Source of the DNA: Coriobacteriia bacterium | Lineage (GTDB): Bacteria > Actinomycetota > Coriobacteriia > Coriobacteriales > UBA8131 | DNA length: 45,701 bases | NCBI GenBank assembly: GCA_009784425.1 | Contig: WRBR01000005.1 | Coordinates: 1 to 45,701 of the forward strand | Direction of reading: 5' to 3' | Shown: positions 17,294 through 26,776 of the stretch, piece by piece | Layout of the letters: every line of letters starts with the position of its first letter | How positions within the stretch are numbered: position 1 is the stretch's first letter | Position numbers and translations under genes: made by a program | The notes under the pieces: generated by a model | What the model was told of the DNA's origin: nothing | Database searches by the model: none | Seen by the model: only the letters and a program-made list of their open reading frames with translations

Positions 17294-18373
17294 ATGAAAA
17301 CACGGCATAAGTTCAACAATCTTAGAGTGTTTCTCAGGTGCATCTTGGCAACGGTGCTTGCCACTGCCCTCTTTGCTCCCGTTACCCTGCAAAGTGCTTT
17401 TGCTGAGCCAAGCTCGGCAGAAAAGCAGGCAGAGGTTGATGAGGCCAGCGCCAGGCTGGCTGCTACTGAAGCAGAGATGTTCAGGATTGGCGAGGACTAT
17501 CAGGTAGCCTTTGCCGCGCATGAGCAAGCCGTAGCGGCAATGGATGAAGCGCAAGAGCGCATCGACACCGCCCAAGCCATCATCACCGATACCCAGGAGC
17601 GCTTGGGTGCTCGCGCTGTCTACATGTATCGCCAAGGCCCACTCTCGCTGCTTGAGGTGCTCTTTGGAGCCACCAGTTTTGCAGAGTTTGCCTCCAGCTG
17701 GGATTTAATCAATGCTATCAACCTTGAAAACGCCCAGCTCATTCAAAACAACAAAGATGCTCGCATTGAGGCCGAGGAAGCCCGCGAGGAATTTGCTGCA
17801 CAAGAAAAGATAGCTGCCAGCAACCTGGCAGAAGTTGAGGCGCTGATAGCTCAGGCGCAGGCAGTGTATACTGCTCAAGAGGCAGAGCTAGCCTCGCTCA
17901 GCGCAGAAGTTGCCGAGCTTGTTCTCAGAGAGCAAGAAGAACGCCAAGCCGAGGCTGCAGAGAACAACGAAGGACCCTACAACAATGACTATAATCCTCC
18001 GCCAGTGCCCACCGGCGGGTACCCTGATGTGGTGGCCGCGGCTGTCAGCAGGCTCGGTTGCCCCTATGTCTACGGAGGCACAGGCCCGGACTACTTTGAC
18101 TGCTCAGGCTTTACCTCCTGGTGTTACACGCAGGCAGGGCGCGGCTACATAGGACGCGGCCCCGGCAATCAATACGCAGCCGCTTCTGCGCGCTGGCCCT
18201 ACGCCGCCGGCGGCGCACAACCGGGTGATGTACTGTGGTGGCCGCCAGAAACCGGCTATACCCACGTGGCCATCTATGTAGGCGGTGGGACGTATATACA
18301 CGCCCCTCTACCGGGGCAGAGCGTCTGTTATGCGTCTTGGGGCATAGAAAACCTCATAGTTTTGCGCTTTTAG
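17294..18373 (+). CDS. Secreted NlpC/P60 peptidoglycan hydrolase, copy 1
   Basis: The 359-residue protein has a Sec signal peptide ending near AFAEP (residue about 38), a long coiled coil (about 40-220) like that of PcsB/CwlO-type hydrolases, a Pro-rich linker and a C-terminal NlpC/P60 domain. FDCSGFTSW carries the catalytic Cys and THVAIYVG the His. Such enzymes cut stem-peptide bonds in the wall, with the coiled coil controlling activity, often through FtsEX. It seems to be translated from a leaderless message, unlike its paralogue downstream. Confidence 0.93.
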   Translation: MKTRHKFNNLRVFLRCILATVLATALFAPVTLQSAFAEPSSAEKQAEVDEASARLAATEAEMFRIGEDYQVAFAAHEQAVAAMDEAQERIDTAQAIITDTQERLGARAVYMYRQGPLSLLEVLFGATSFAEFASSWDLINAINLENAQLIQNNKDARIEAEEAREEFAAQEKIAASNLAEVEALIAQAQAVYTAQEAELASLSAEVAELVLREQEERQAEAAENNEGPYNNDYNPPPVPTGGYPDVVAAAVSRLGCPYVYGGTGPDYFDCSGFTSWCYTQAGRGYIGRGPGNQYAAASARWPYAAGGAQPGDVLWWPPETGYTHVAIYVGGGTYIHAPLPGQSVCYASWGIENLIVLRF

Positions 18374-18498
18374 TTTGAAAAAAGGTAAATAAGCAGTATA
18401 CTGAGCATCAAACGATTTGGTTACATGCTTTTTTATCAATACCGATGTTCGATATGATGAAAAACTGCAATAGCGAGCATTAACGGAGATTTTATAAT
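18374..18498 (+). other. Spacer between the two NlpC/P60 genes
   Basis: This AT-rich spacer has TATACT (18392) with no good -35 and GGAG close to the next ATG. I looked for the c-di-AMP riboswitch found before some actinobacterial cell-wall hydrolases and did not see one. There is no U-tailed terminator, so read-through from copy 1 is possible. Confidence 0.4.
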
Positions 18499-19602
18499 AT
18501 GAATCACACTGGCAGGTTAGGGCAGAAAGGTAGGCTCAATACACAGTTGAGGCTTGCCTTGGTAGTTTTACTGACTATCTCCCTCCTTATTCCCATTAAC
18601 ATGCAGGCCGCCTATGGCACCCCTACTTCTGCAGAAGTACAGGCGCAGGCTGATGAGGTCAGCGCCAGACTTGCAGCCTCAGAAGCTGAGATGGTCATCA
18701 TACGTGCTGACTATTGGCTGGCAGTTGAGGCTCATGATCAGGCTCTTGCCGGAATGACAGAAGCTCAGGGACGCATTGATGCTGCCCAGCTGATAATTCA
18801 AGAGACCCAGGAGCGCCTGGGTGCTCGCGCCAATCAAATGTATCGCCAGGGACCCCTCTCCTTCTTGGAGGTAATCTTTGGGGCTTCAAGCTTTGAGGAG
18901 TTCACCAGCACCTGGGATCTCATCAATATGATCAACCAAGAAAACGCCAACCTGATTCAAGCCAATAAAGATGCCCGCACAGAAGCCCAGGATGCACACG
19001 ATGAATTCTCTGCTCAAGAGAAAATTGCCGCTGATAGGCAGGCAGAAGCCGCGGCTATTCAGGCAAGGGCCTTGGAGATTATTGAGCAGCAACAGGCAGA
19101 GCTTGCTGGCCTCACTGCCGAGGTAGCAGCGCTTGTACAGCAAGAAGAAGCAGCGCGTCTGGCAGCAGAGGAGGCTGCCGCCAGAGCGGCAGTAGCTACT
19201 CCCGGCCCTGGTGTCAGTAACCCCCCACCCGGCTTTACTGCCCCACCGCCACCATCCGGCGGCTACGGTGACGTGGTATCTGCAGCGGCCAGTCGTTTGG
19301 GTTGCCCCTACGTTTATGGCGCTGCTGGCCCGGATGCTTTTGACTGCTCCGGCTTAACCTCGTGGAGTTATATGCAGGCAGGACGTGGCTACATTGGACG
19401 CACCGACAGCTCCCAGTATGCCAACGCCCATGCTCGCTGGCCTTATTCCAGCGGCGGCGCAGCCCCTGGCGACGTATTGTGGTGGCCGGGTCATGTGGCA
19501 ATCTACGCCGGAGGAGGGTCGTACATTCACGCCCCCTTGCCCGGACAGGTTGTCTGCTATTCATCCTGGAACATCGGAAGCGCAGTAGTCCTGCGTTTCT
19601 AA
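18499..19602 (+). CDS. Secreted NlpC/P60 peptidoglycan hydrolase, copy 2
   Basis: This 367-residue paralogue keeps the same layout as copy 1: a signal peptide (cut near AAYGTP), coiled coil, Pro/Gly linker and NlpC/P60 domain with AFDCSGLTSW and the GHVAIYAGG histidine. Coiled-coil blocks such as QERLGARA and MYRQGPLS are shared, so it is a tandem duplication. Copy 2 has a more Ala-rich linker (EEAARLAAEEAAARAA) and lacks the PPETGYT insert before the His. A GGAG site precedes the ATG. Confidence 0.93.
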   Translation: MNHTGRLGQKGRLNTQLRLALVVLLTISLLIPINMQAAYGTPTSAEVQAQADEVSARLAASEAEMVIIRADYWLAVEAHDQALAGMTEAQGRIDAAQLIIQETQERLGARANQMYRQGPLSFLEVIFGASSFEEFTSTWDLINMINQENANLIQANKDARTEAQDAHDEFSAQEKIAADRQAEAAAIQARALEIIEQQQAELAGLTAEVAALVQQEEAARLAAEEAAARAAVATPGPGVSNPPPGFTAPPPPSGGYGDVVSAAASRLGCPYVYGAAGPDAFDCSGLTSWSYMQAGRGYIGRTDSSQYANAHARWPYSSGGAAPGDVLWWPGHVAIYAGGGSYIHAPLPGQVVCYSSWNIGSAVVLRF

Positions 19603-19624
19603 CAATCTCAAACAACGTAGTTTT

Positions 19625-19655
19625 GGGCCTGCCGTGAGAGCGGGCCCTTTTGTTA
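19625..19655 (+). terminator. Rho-independent terminator after the NlpC/P60 pair
   Basis: GGGCCTGC pairs with GCGGGCCC (one G-U) across a seven-base loop, followed by TTTTGTTATT. Confidence 0.85.
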
Positions 19656-19683
19656 TTGTGAGCCTTTTGTCACCGGGGGACTC

Positions 19684-19737
19684 AACCCGCAATCCTACAA
19701 GCTCGTAAAGATTGCGGCTTGGAAGCCGCAACGACAA
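19684..19737. repeat. Intergenic repeat of the CCGCAATC/GATTGCGG type
   Basis: CCGCAATC (19687) faces GATTGCGG (19710), and an inner TTGCGGCTT-GG-AAGCCGCAA hairpin overlaps it. The word ACCCGCAATC recurs at 32434-32502 and 33943-33970, so this is a second dispersed family, distinct from the GGGACGG hairpins. Confidence 0.65.
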
Positions 19738-19746
19738 ACATGAGAG

Positions 19747-19755
19747 TGTTATAAT
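19747..19755 (+). promoter_or_regulatory. Extended -10 promoter of the rubrerythrin gene
   Basis: TGTTATAAT is a perfect extended -10, 41 bases before the rubrerythrin ATG. No recognisable -35 is needed with such an element. Confidence 0.65.
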
Positions 19756-19796
19756 CCCTAACGTAGGTAACAATTCAAGATTCTAAGGAGCAGAGC

Positions 19797-20351
19797 ATGG
19801 ATTTTGCATCATCTAAGACTAAAGAGAATTTAGCAACTGCCTTTGCGGGAGAGTCCCAAGCAACAAACAAATACGCATACTTTGCCAAGCAGGCACGCAA
19901 TGAGGGGTATCAGCAGATTGGCGCAATCTTTGACGAGACCTCAGGAAACGAGCGTCAGCACGCCAAGATGTGGTTCAGGGCTCTTTGCAATGACGGAAAC
20001 GCCAGGGGCGCAGTGCCTAACACGCTCGCCAATCTTGCCGCTGCAGCTGCCGGCGAAAACGAAGAGTGGACTCAGATGTACAAGGAGTTTGCCCAAACCG
20101 CCCGCGAAGAGGGCTTTGATGAGCTTGCCGTGCTGTTTGAGCATGTGGGCGAGGTAGAGAGGCATCACGAAGAGCGCTATCTCAAAATCCTCGAGCATAT
20201 TGAAAAGGGCACAACCTTCAAGAGTGAGAGCGAAGTAGCCTGGAAGTGCCTTGAGTGTGGATTTATCCACTTTGGCACCGAGGCACCGGATCTGTGCCCG
20301 GCCTGCGCACACCCCAAAGCTTACTACGAGCTTAGGTGTGAGAACTACTAA
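19797..20351 (+). CDS. rbr: Rubrerythrin
   Basis: The protein reduces hydrogen peroxide in anaerobes and microaerophiles. The 184 residues consist of a ferritin-like four-helix bundle with diiron ligands ([40 protein letters not shown]), followed by a C-terminal rubredoxin domain with two CxxC knuckles (CLEC, CPAC). AAGGAG precedes the ATG. Length and order are standard. It points to an anaerobic or oxygen-sensitive lifestyle. Confidence 0.96.
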   Translation: MDFASSKTKENLATAFAGESQATNKYAYFAKQARNEGYQQIGAIFDETSGNERQHAKMWFRALCNDGNARGAVPNTLANLAAAAAGENEEWTQMYKEFAQTAREEGFDELAVLFEHVGEVERHHEERYLKILEHIEKGTTFKSESEVAWKCLECGFIHFGTEAPDLCPACAHPKAYYELRCENY

Positions 20352-20381
20352 ACCCTGGGAGCATCTGACCAAGTTATCACC

Positions 20382-21197
20382 TTGACCGCTCCTATCCATA
20401 CCATAAGATTCCTCGGCACTGCCGCTTTTTGCGGCGTGCCGAGTTTCTATTGCGGTTGCAAGGCCTGCGAGGAGGCGCTGCAAAACCCCGCTGCACGGCG
20501 AACCAGTGCGGCGCTGCTCATCAGAGGCCCACAAAACACGCTAATAGACGCAGGCCCGGACCTGCGTATGCAGCTCTCTCTTGCCGGAGCAAAAGACGTA
20601 AACCAGGTGCTCTTGACCCATCAGCACTTTGATCACATAGGCGGCATTCCCCATTTGGAGTTTTACTCTCGCATAAAAACCACTCAGCCAGTTAAGATTT
20701 ATGCGGGAGGCCTCACTCTGGCAACCATTGCCCGGCAGTTTCCTTTCATGCAAGATGTGCTGGAGCCGCATGAACTTTTTGCCTGGCAGCCGGTGAAATT
20801 TGACGGGGTGCGCTATACTCCTTTGCCCGCCACGCACGGCACAGAGACCTTTGGCTTTCTCATAGAAAAGACCGGCGAGAGCGCACTGGGCAACAAGCGC
20901 ATTGCCTACTTCCCAGACACGGGGCCACTTTCTACTGAAACGGCTGATGCGCTCAAAGGAGTGGACGTACTCATCATCGATTCAAGCTTCCACGGCAAGA
21001 ACCGCAAGCCCGAGGGACATCTCAACATTGACGAAGCTATCGAGCAGGCTGAGCTTCTGGGAGCCAAAAAGACTTTTCTCACCCACTTCACCATGCACTA
21101 CGACGAGCCAATAACTGCCTATGAACTACAAGAGCTGCTAGCTCCCTACCAGGGAAAAATCCTTGCAGCAAACGACGGCCTAGAAATCCCACTGTGA
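20382..21197 (+). CDS. MBL-fold hydrolase, PhnP-like
   Basis: The 271-residue protein has the metallo-beta-lactamase motif THQHFDHIGG, further ligands in PATHG, FPDTG and the late HFTMHY, and an N-terminal CGCKAC motif. That cysteine motif is typical of PhnP-type phosphoribosyl cyclic phosphodiesterases, where it binds a structural zinc. No phn genes are near, so the real substrate is uncertain. The start is TTG 20382, since no ATG occurs before the FLGTAAF beta strand. No good ribosome site is seen. Confidence 0.82.
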   Translation: MTAPIHTIRFLGTAAFCGVPSFYCGCKACEEALQNPAARRTSAALLIRGPQNTLIDAGPDLRMQLSLAGAKDVNQVLLTHQHFDHIGGIPHLEFYSRIKTTQPVKIYAGGLTLATIARQFPFMQDVLEPHELFAWQPVKFDGVRYTPLPATHGTETFGFLIEKTGESALGNKRIAYFPDTGPLSTETADALKGVDVLIIDSSFHGKNRKPEGHLNIDEAIEQAELLGAKKTFLTHFTMHYDEPITAYELQELLAPYQGKILAANDGLEIPL

Positions 21198-21356
21198 GTC
21201 ACTGGGGACGGGGCTGGAACAGGGGGACGGGGTTAGTGTTCCAATTTGACCAAGGTCAAATTGGAACACTAACCCCGTCCCCCTGTTCCAGCCCCATCTC
21301 TCTGTCACCCAAACGCCACGTCCCCTTGTCACTTTCCCCGTCCCCAGTGAGTCACA
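21194..21356. repeat. Compound hairpin element with perfect 42-bp stem
   Basis: Bases 21210-21251 and 21254-21295 are perfect reverse complements with centre GACCAAGGTC. An outer pair, GTGAGTCACTGGGGACGGGG (21194-21213) and its near-copy at 21337-21356, encloses it with one mismatch. The right tail CCCAAACGCCACGTCCCCTTGTC matches the tail of the element at 17106-17278. It starts just before the stop codon of the MBL gene. Confidence 0.95.
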
Positions 21357-21369
21357 GTTTGCCGTGACG

Positions 21370-21378
21370 TGGTACAAT
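21370..21378 (+). promoter_or_regulatory. Extended -10 promoter of the ytxH-serS operon
   Basis: TGGTACAAT (TGn plus TACAAT) lies 14 bases after the hairpin element and 67 bases before the YtxH gene. Confidence 0.5.
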
Positions 21379-21444
21379 CATTACAGAGAGTAAAAATTCT
21401 TTAGGATTCATTAGTTTTAATAAGAAACTGGAAATGGAGGAACT

Positions 21445-21939
21445 ATGGCCAAGGGGAGACTGACTGCACTCTTAATAGGAGGTGTCATCGGTGCTGGAGT
21501 TGCACTGCTGCTTGCTCCACGCAGTGGCAAGGAAACAAGGGCATTTCTCGCCGACAAAGCTGAGGAAATGTGGGGAGAGGGAGCTGACTTCTATTCCCAG
21601 AATTTTGAGAGAGTCAAGGCAGAAGCTGCCAACGTGCAAAGAACAGCAGTCCAGGCCAACGAAGAGCTGAGAGCTAAGATTGAGAATGCTCGTAGCGCTA
21701 TCGCTGATCAAATAGCAAAGAATGCTCAAAGTGCACGCGAGGCTATCAACGCTCAGATACCTCTTGGCGCTGACAAAATCACTCAGGAGGCAGACGTTGT
21801 GAAGGGTCAGATTGACGAGGCCGCAGATCAGATTAAGAGTGCCGCCGCAAATCTGGCTTCTCAGGATGCTGCCGCAGTTGAAGAAGCTGCTGACGCGGTA
21901 AAGCAACCAATGGTCAATCCTGACGCGCAAAATAACTAA
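21445..21939 (+). CDS. YtxH-domain protein
   Basis: The 164-residue protein starts with a membrane helix and the YtxH signature GVALLLAPRSGKETR. The rest is a long charged Ala-rich helix with repeated QI/AI heptads, probably a coiled coil. YtxH proteins are small stress-related envelope proteins of unclear role. A perfect GGAGG precedes the ATG. It lies 24 bases before serS and probably shares its transcript. Confidence 0.85.
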   Translation: MAKGRLTALLIGGVIGAGVALLLAPRSGKETRAFLADKAEEMWGEGADFYSQNFERVKAEAANVQRTAVQANEELRAKIENARSAIADQIAKNAQSAREAINAQIPLGADKITQEADVVKGQIDEAADQIKSAAANLASQDAAAVEEAADAVKQPMVNPDAQNN

Positions 21940-21963
21940 TAAACTGTCTGTGTCGATGGTTTT

Positions 21964-23238
21964 ATGTTAGACGCACGGTTCACCAGAGAACATATCAACA
22001 TCGTAGAAGAGGCTCTGCTATCCCGTAATCATCCGTGGGATAGCAGTGCTTTTCTTACTGCGGACGCGCGCCGTCGCGAGCTGATAGCTGAGTCAGAAGC
22101 GCTCAAAGCTAAGCGCAACACAAGCTCTAAGCACATTGGCGAGCTGATGAAAGCCGAGAAAAAAGAAGAGGCCGCCCTTGCCAGAGAAGAGGTGCGCCTC
22201 TGGGGAGAGCAGATAAGCGCCCTTGACGAGGAACTTGCAGCCGTTGAGGAAAGCCTTAATACCGAGCTGCTCTGGCTTCCAAATTTACCGTCTGACTCCA
22301 CCCCAAAAGGTGCTGGCGAAGAAGACAATGTGGAGGTGCGCAGCTGGGGCACGCCACGCCAGTTTGATTTTGAACCCAAGGCCCACTGGGATTTGGGCAC
22401 CGAGCTTGGCATCATAGACTTTGAGCGAGCGGTTAAGCTGGCAAAGTCGCGCTTTGTGCTGCTCGGGGGGCTCGGCGCCAGCCTTGAGCGCGCGCTCATC
22501 AATTTCATGGCCGACACACATATCTCCCGTGGATATAAGGAGTGGTGGGGCCCGGTGCTCGCCAATAGCGAAACACTCACCGGTACCGGTAACTTGCCCA
22601 AGTTTGAAGAGGATCTCTTTAAAACCACCGAGGGGCTCTATCTCATACCTACGGCCGAGGTCATGCTTACGAATATCCACCGCGATGAGATCTTGGATGC
22701 GGCAGACCTGCCGCTAAGGTACTGCGCGTTTACCGCCTGCTTTAGAGAAGAAGCCGGCAGCGCGGGGCGCGACACCCGAGGGCTCATCAGGGTGCACCAG
22801 TTTGACAAAGTGGAGATGGTAAAGTTTGCACACCCGGATGACTCTCTTGCCCAGCTTGAATCTATGGTGGCTGATGCGGAGAACATCCTGCAACTCCTGG
22901 AGCTGCCCTACCGGGTCATAGAGCTCTGTACGGGCGACCTGGGATTTGCCTCGGCTAAGACCTATGATTTAGAGGTCTGGCTTCCTTCTTACGAAGACTA
23001 TAAGGAGATATCCTCCTGTTCTAACTGTGGGGATTTTCAGGCTCGTAGGGCCAATATCCGCCTGCGTGATGAGGCGGCCGGCGGCAAGCCGCAGTTCCTC
23101 CACACTTTAAACGGAAGCGGTGTGGCCGTGGGCAGAACTATGGCTGCCATTCTAGAGAATAACCAACGCGCAGATGGCTCTGTGGCCATCCCCAAGGTGC
23201 TGCAGCCCTATCTGCGTGGCATTGAGGAAATCAGATGA
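21964..23238 (+). CDS. serS: Seryl-tRNA synthetase
   Basis: The 424-residue class II synthetase has the N-terminal tRNA-binding coiled-coil arm (residues about 30-105), motif 2 [21 protein letters not shown] and motif 3 [17 protein letters not shown]. It charges serine on tRNA-Ser, and a tRNA-Ser gene lies 7 kb away in this window. Only 24 bases separate it from the YtxH gene, which leaves no room for a T-box leader. The stop overlaps the next ATG as ATGA. Confidence 0.97.
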   Translation: MLDARFTREHINIVEEALLSRNHPWDSSAFLTADARRRELIAESEALKAKRNTSSKHIGELMKAEKKEEAALAREEVRLWGEQISALDEELAAVEESLNTELLWLPNLPSDSTPKGAGEEDNVEVRSWGTPRQFDFEPKAHWDLGTELGIIDFERAVKLAKSRFVLLGGLGASLERALINFMADTHISRGYKEWWGPVLANSETLTGTGNLPKFEEDLFKTTEGLYLIPTAEVMLTNIHRDEILDAADLPLRYCAFTACFREEAGSAGRDTRGLIRVHQFDKVEMVKFAHPDDSLAQLESMVADAENILQLLELPYRVIELCTGDLGFASAKTYDLEVWLPSYEDYKEISSCSNCGDFQARRANIRLRDEAAGGKPQFLHTLNGSGVAVGRTMAAILENNQRADGSVAIPKVLQPYLRGIEEIR

Positions 23239-24605
23239 AAATAACCCCTCGCGAGGTGAGAGAGACCCTCGCAATGGTCTCCGAGCAGCACCTCGATATC
23301 CGCACCATAACTCTCGGTTTGTCGATTCGTGACTGCGCACACGCCGATATCAAGATATGCTCCCGGCTCATCTATGAGCGCCTCACCCGCGCTGCGGAAA
23401 ACCTTGTGCCGGTTGCTGAGCAGATTGCGCGTGACTACGGCATTCCTATTGTCAACAAACGCCTGTCGGTTACTCCGGTGGCAGAGGTTTGCGCAGCTGC
23501 TGCTGGCTCAGCCGAGGACTTTGTTCCCATTGCTGAGGCTCTTGACAAGGCTGCCTCTGAAGTGGGAGTAGATTTTGTGGGCGGCTTTTCTGCCCTGGTA
23601 CAAAAAGGCATCAGCGCAACGGATGCCAAGCTCATTGCCTCAATTCCGCGCGCGCTGGCGAGCACGGAGCGGGTTTGCTCAAGTGTAAACGTGGGCACCA
23701 CACGCGCAGGCATCAACATGGATGCGGTGTTGCTGATGGCTCAGACCATGCTGAAAACTGCTCATCTCACAGCCGCAGACAACTCCATTGGCTGTGCCAA
23801 GCTGGTGATTTTTGCCAACGCCGTGGAGGATAATCCCTTTATGGCAGGCTCCTTTCATGGATCGGGTGAGCCGGAGGCGGTAGTTAACGTGGGAGTTTCC
23901 GGTCCGGGCGTAGTACGCGCCGTTCTCGAAGACATGCCCGCCGATGCCAACCTTACACAGGTAGCCGAGAAGATTAAAGCGACTACCTTCAAAATCACCC
24001 GCGCCGGTGAGTTGGTGGCTCGCGAAGCCTCCAAGCGCCTCGGCGTGGCTATGGGTATCTTGGACCTCTCCCTTGCCCCCACCCCCGCCGAGGGCGACTC
24101 GGTTGCCCAGATTATAGAAGCCATTGGCGTGGGCAAATGTGGCGGTCCGGGAACCACGGCAGCCCTTGCCCTCTTGAATGATGCAGTCAAGAAGGGCGGC
24201 GTCATGGCGTCCTCTTCTGTGGGCGGCTTGTCCGGTGCCTTCATCCCCGTGAGTGAAGATGCCGGCATGATTAGCTCGGTTGAAATGGGCGCACTCACGC
24301 TTGATAAGCTTGAGGCAATGACCAGCGTGTGCAGCGTGGGGCTCGACATGATAGTAATCCCCGGCGACACCAGCGCCGAAACCATCTTTGGCATCATCGC
24401 CGACGAAATGGCTATTGGGGTCATCAACAATAAAACCACCGCCGTGCGCCTGGTGCCTGCCATAGGCAAAAAAGTAGGGGAGTTTGTGGAGTTTGGCGGC
24501 CTGCTTGGAGCCGCGCCCGTCATGGAAGTAAACCCCTTTGCCGGAGAAGTCTTTGCCAACAGAGGCGGCCGCTTCCCCGCCCCACTCAGCAGCCTACGCA
24601 ACTGA
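23235..24605 (+). CDS. UPF0210 / DUF711 (PFL-like) family protein
   Basis: The 456-residue protein matches the length and blocks of UPF0210: [25 protein letters not shown] at the start, [12 protein letters not shown] and [17 protein letters not shown] in the second half. In many bacteria this gene follows a small ACT-domain gene (UPF0237), but here it is coupled to serS by an ATGA overlap. The family is thought to be glycyl-radical-like in fold, and the reaction is unknown. A hairpin follows its stop. Confidence 0.88.
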   Translation: MKITPREVRETLAMVSEQHLDIRTITLGLSIRDCAHADIKICSRLIYERLTRAAENLVPVAEQIARDYGIPIVNKRLSVTPVAEVCAAAAGSAEDFVPIAEALDKAASEVGVDFVGGFSALVQKGISATDAKLIASIPRALASTERVCSSVNVGTTRAGINMDAVLLMAQTMLKTAHLTAADNSIGCAKLVIFANAVEDNPFMAGSFHGSGEPEAVVNVGVSGPGVVRAVLEDMPADANLTQVAEKIKATTFKITRAGELVAREASKRLGVAMGILDLSLAPTPAEGDSVAQIIEAIGVGKCGGPGTTAALALLNDAVKKGGVMASSSVGGLSGAFIPVSEDAGMISSVEMGALTLDKLEAMTSVCSVGLDMIVIPGDTSAETIFGIIADEMAIGVINNKTTAVRLVPAIGKKVGEFVEFGGLLGAAPVMEVNPFAGEVFANRGGRFPAPLSSLRN

Positions 24606-24611
24606 CTCATT

Positions 24612-24647
24612 GGGGACGGTTCGTCTGACTTAGAACGAACCGTCCCC
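24612..24647. repeat. GGGACGG hairpin, probable two-way terminator
   Basis: GGGGACGGTTCGT pairs over 13 bp with ACGAACCGTCCCC. It sits between two convergent stop codons (24605 and 24656). The loop and core closely match the hairpin at 36534-36574 (both have GACGGTTCG, CTGACTTA and CCGTCCCCT), so the two are copies of one element. Confidence 0.85.
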
Positions 24648-24655
24648 TTGACACG

Positions 24656-26749
24656 CTAACTGTTCTTGATGAGCTTGGTTAGTAGCTCGGCAAACTCCAC
24701 GCGATACGGACAGCTGGTAGCGGCAGCTTGCTCAGCAATCTTCACGAGCTGCAGAGCTTCTTTGAGGGTTGAGCTGCCAATGTAAGCGCTTTGAGAAAGT
24801 ATGAGACCTGCCTCAATTACTCCTGAGATGAAGACCCAGTCTTTGTCGGGGTCATCGGTGTACACGCTGTCGTCAACAACAAACTGGATACCCTTTGAGA
24901 CAGGCTCACCGGGAACCTTGTACCTGAGCGACACAGTGCACCACTGATTTACATCAAGCGCGTCCGAGCTGTCTGCTTCAAGGATAGCTTCGTCATCGTC
25001 GAGCCCTTCAAGCTCTTCTTCAGAAGCGGCTTCTTCTACAGCGTCATTCTCTACAACGTCTTCCTCTGTGGTCTCGTCTTCGAGAGCTGTATCCTCTAGA
25101 GCGTTTTCTTCAATTACCCCGTCTTCAACGATCTCGTCTTCAATAATCTCATCTTCTACAACATCCTCTTCAGTGCCCTCTTCCTCAGTGGCTTCAGGCT
25201 TTTCCTTCATGATAATCTCATAGGCAACAATCATCTGGTGGCCTGCGCCCATCTCGGCGGCATCCTTGGTGTCATCAAGAAAATCCTCGTCATTCAGGCG
25301 GCGGTTATCATAGCCAATGAGGCGATAGCTCTCAATGACATCAGGGTTAAACTCAACTTGCAGCTTGACGTCGTCGGCCACGCTCACCATGTTGGCCATT
25401 AGGTCAGTGCCCAGCACCTTTTTGGCCTCATCCAAGGAATCTATGTAGAAGTAATTGCCGTTGCCGTGATGTGCCAGGGTCTCCATCTTGTCGTCTTTGT
25501 AGTTTCCGGCACCAAAGCCGAGAACGGAGAGATACACACCGGTATGCCTCTTATAGGTCACGAGGTCGTGCAGGTCATCAACAGAGGTGACGCCCACGTT
25601 CATATCGCCATCTGAGGCCAGGATGATGCGGTTGTTGCCGCCTTCCTGAAAGTGCTCCTCGGCAAGTGCGTACGCCCTGAGAATCCCGTCACTGCCGTTG
25701 GTGCCGCCGTTGGTGTTGAGACCGTTGATGGCATCTTTGATACGCTGCGTTTCGCTTCCATTAACTCCGGAGAGCACGGTGTCCACACCATTGGCGTAGG
25801 TGACAATAGAGATTGTGTCGTGCTCTGTGAGCTGGTCAGCCAAAAAGCAGAAAGCCGGCTTGAGCAGCTCCATCTTGTTGGGCGCGCTCATTGAACCTGA
25901 TACATCAATGAGAAACACCAGATTGGAGCCCAGGTAGCCATCTCGCAAGCCCTGCGCCTGAAGGCCAAGAATCATAAGGCGCGAGTCAGGGTTCCAGGGG
26001 CAATCGGCAACCTGAGCGTTAAGTGCAAAGGGTTTGCCCTCCTCGGGCATAATGAAGTCATAGTTAAAGTAATTGAGCATCTCCTCTATACGCACGGCGC
26101 CGGCGGGAATCTGGCTCAAAACTCCCCCTTCATTGATGATGCGGCGCAGATTGCTATAGCTTGCCGTGTCCACATCAGCAGAAAAAGTTGAAAGCGGATT
26201 GGTAGCCGTGTCAAAAAAGCCCTGCTCATCTGGCTTGGCGTACTCCTCATTATTGAGGGCTCCTTCTGCATAGCCGTAATCAACACCGGGTGCAACATCA
26301 GCGGTTGACTGATAAGGGGAGCCCAAGGGAACTTCGGCCTCTACAATGGTCAATGCAGCTGGTGGAGGGGTGTGCTCAACAATATACTCCTCTAGAGGCT
26401 CTAGCTCAACAAAAACCACATCGCCATTCTCGTCAATGTATATCTCATACTCAGGCTCAGGCGCAGGTTCAGGCTCAGGCTCAGGAAGGAGCACTGAAGG
26501 GATTTGCGGGGCGTCTGGCTCCGGTGGCAGTTCCTGATCAGGAAGATCCGTCCCCGGCAACGAGACAAAGCGACTTTCTCCTGTAGGAGTAGGCACCGTT
26601 GGATCAGTGGTGAATGCAGCGCCACAGCCAGTGGTTGTAAACGCCAGCACCCCTGCGAGGACAACGATAAAAAATCTTTGGGTAAGCTTTCTGCCAGAAG
26701 TGCTCCCCGGGCACCTGGCGGTTTTAATTCGTAGACCTAATGTTTTCAT
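24656..26749 (-). CDS. vWA-domain lipoprotein, YfbK-like, with acidic insert
   Basis: The 697-residue protein starts with a lipoprotein-type signal (cysteine at 42, TTTGC), then a Pro/Glu stretch (PEPEPEPAPEPEYE). A vWF-type N-terminal block follows (FSADVDTASYSNLRRIINEG, MLNYFNYD), then a vWA domain with the MIDAS motif DVSGSMS and a YfbK-like C-terminal domain. That last domain is split by about 70 mostly acidic residues (EDEIIEDEIVEDG and similar, residues about 515-590), which is unusual. vWA domains bind partner proteins through a metal ion. GGAGG precedes the ATG, and the promoter matches that of the ECF sigma gene. Confidence 0.88.
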   Translation of the reverse strand: MKTLGLRIKTARCPGSTSGRKLTQRFFIVVLAGVLAFTTTGCGAAFTTDPTVPTPTGESRFVSLPGTDLPDQELPPEPDAPQIPSVLLPEPEPEPAPEPEYEIYIDENGDVVFVELEPLEEYIVEHTPPPAALTIVEAEVPLGSPYQSTADVAPGVDYGYAEGALNNEEYAKPDEQGFFDTATNPLSTFSADVDTASYSNLRRIINEGGVLSQIPAGAVRIEEMLNYFNYDFIMPEEGKPFALNAQVADCPWNPDSRLMILGLQAQGLRDGYLGSNLVFLIDVSGSMSAPNKMELLKPAFCFLADQLTEHDTISIVTYANGVDTVLSGVNGSETQRIKDAINGLNTNGGTNGSDGILRAYALAEEHFQEGGNNRIILASDGDMNVGVTSVDDLHDLVTYKRHTGVYLSVLGFGAGNYKDDKMETLAHHGNGNYFYIDSLDEAKKVLGTDLMANMVSVADDVKLQVEFNPDVIESYRLIGYDNRRLNDEDFLDDTKDAAEMGAGHQMIVAYEIIMKEKPEATEEEGTEEDVVEDEIIEDEIVEDGVIEENALEDTALEDETTEEDVVENDAVEEAASEEELEGLDDDEAILEADSSDALDVNQWCTVSLRYKVPGEPVSKGIQFVVDDSVYTDDPDKDWVFISGVIEAGLILSQSAYIGSSTLKEALQLVKIAEQAAATSCPYRVEFAELLTKLIKNS

Positions 26750-26776
26750 GGTTCCTCCTGTTCGTGTAATTACTAC

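Noticed and set aside
17048-17635. Minus-strand ORF of 195 aa and ORFs 17079-17279 and 17101-17289 with repeats of YRGTGLV type
   Set aside because: They are translations of the hairpin repeat and of the opposite strand of purB and the NlpC gene, with no independent start signal or homology.
18374-18498. c-di-AMP riboswitch before the second NlpC/P60 gene
   Set aside because: None of the conserved core words could be found in the 125-base spacer.
21940-21963. T-box leader before serS
   Set aside because: Only 24 bases separate serS from the YtxH gene, so there is no space for a T-box.
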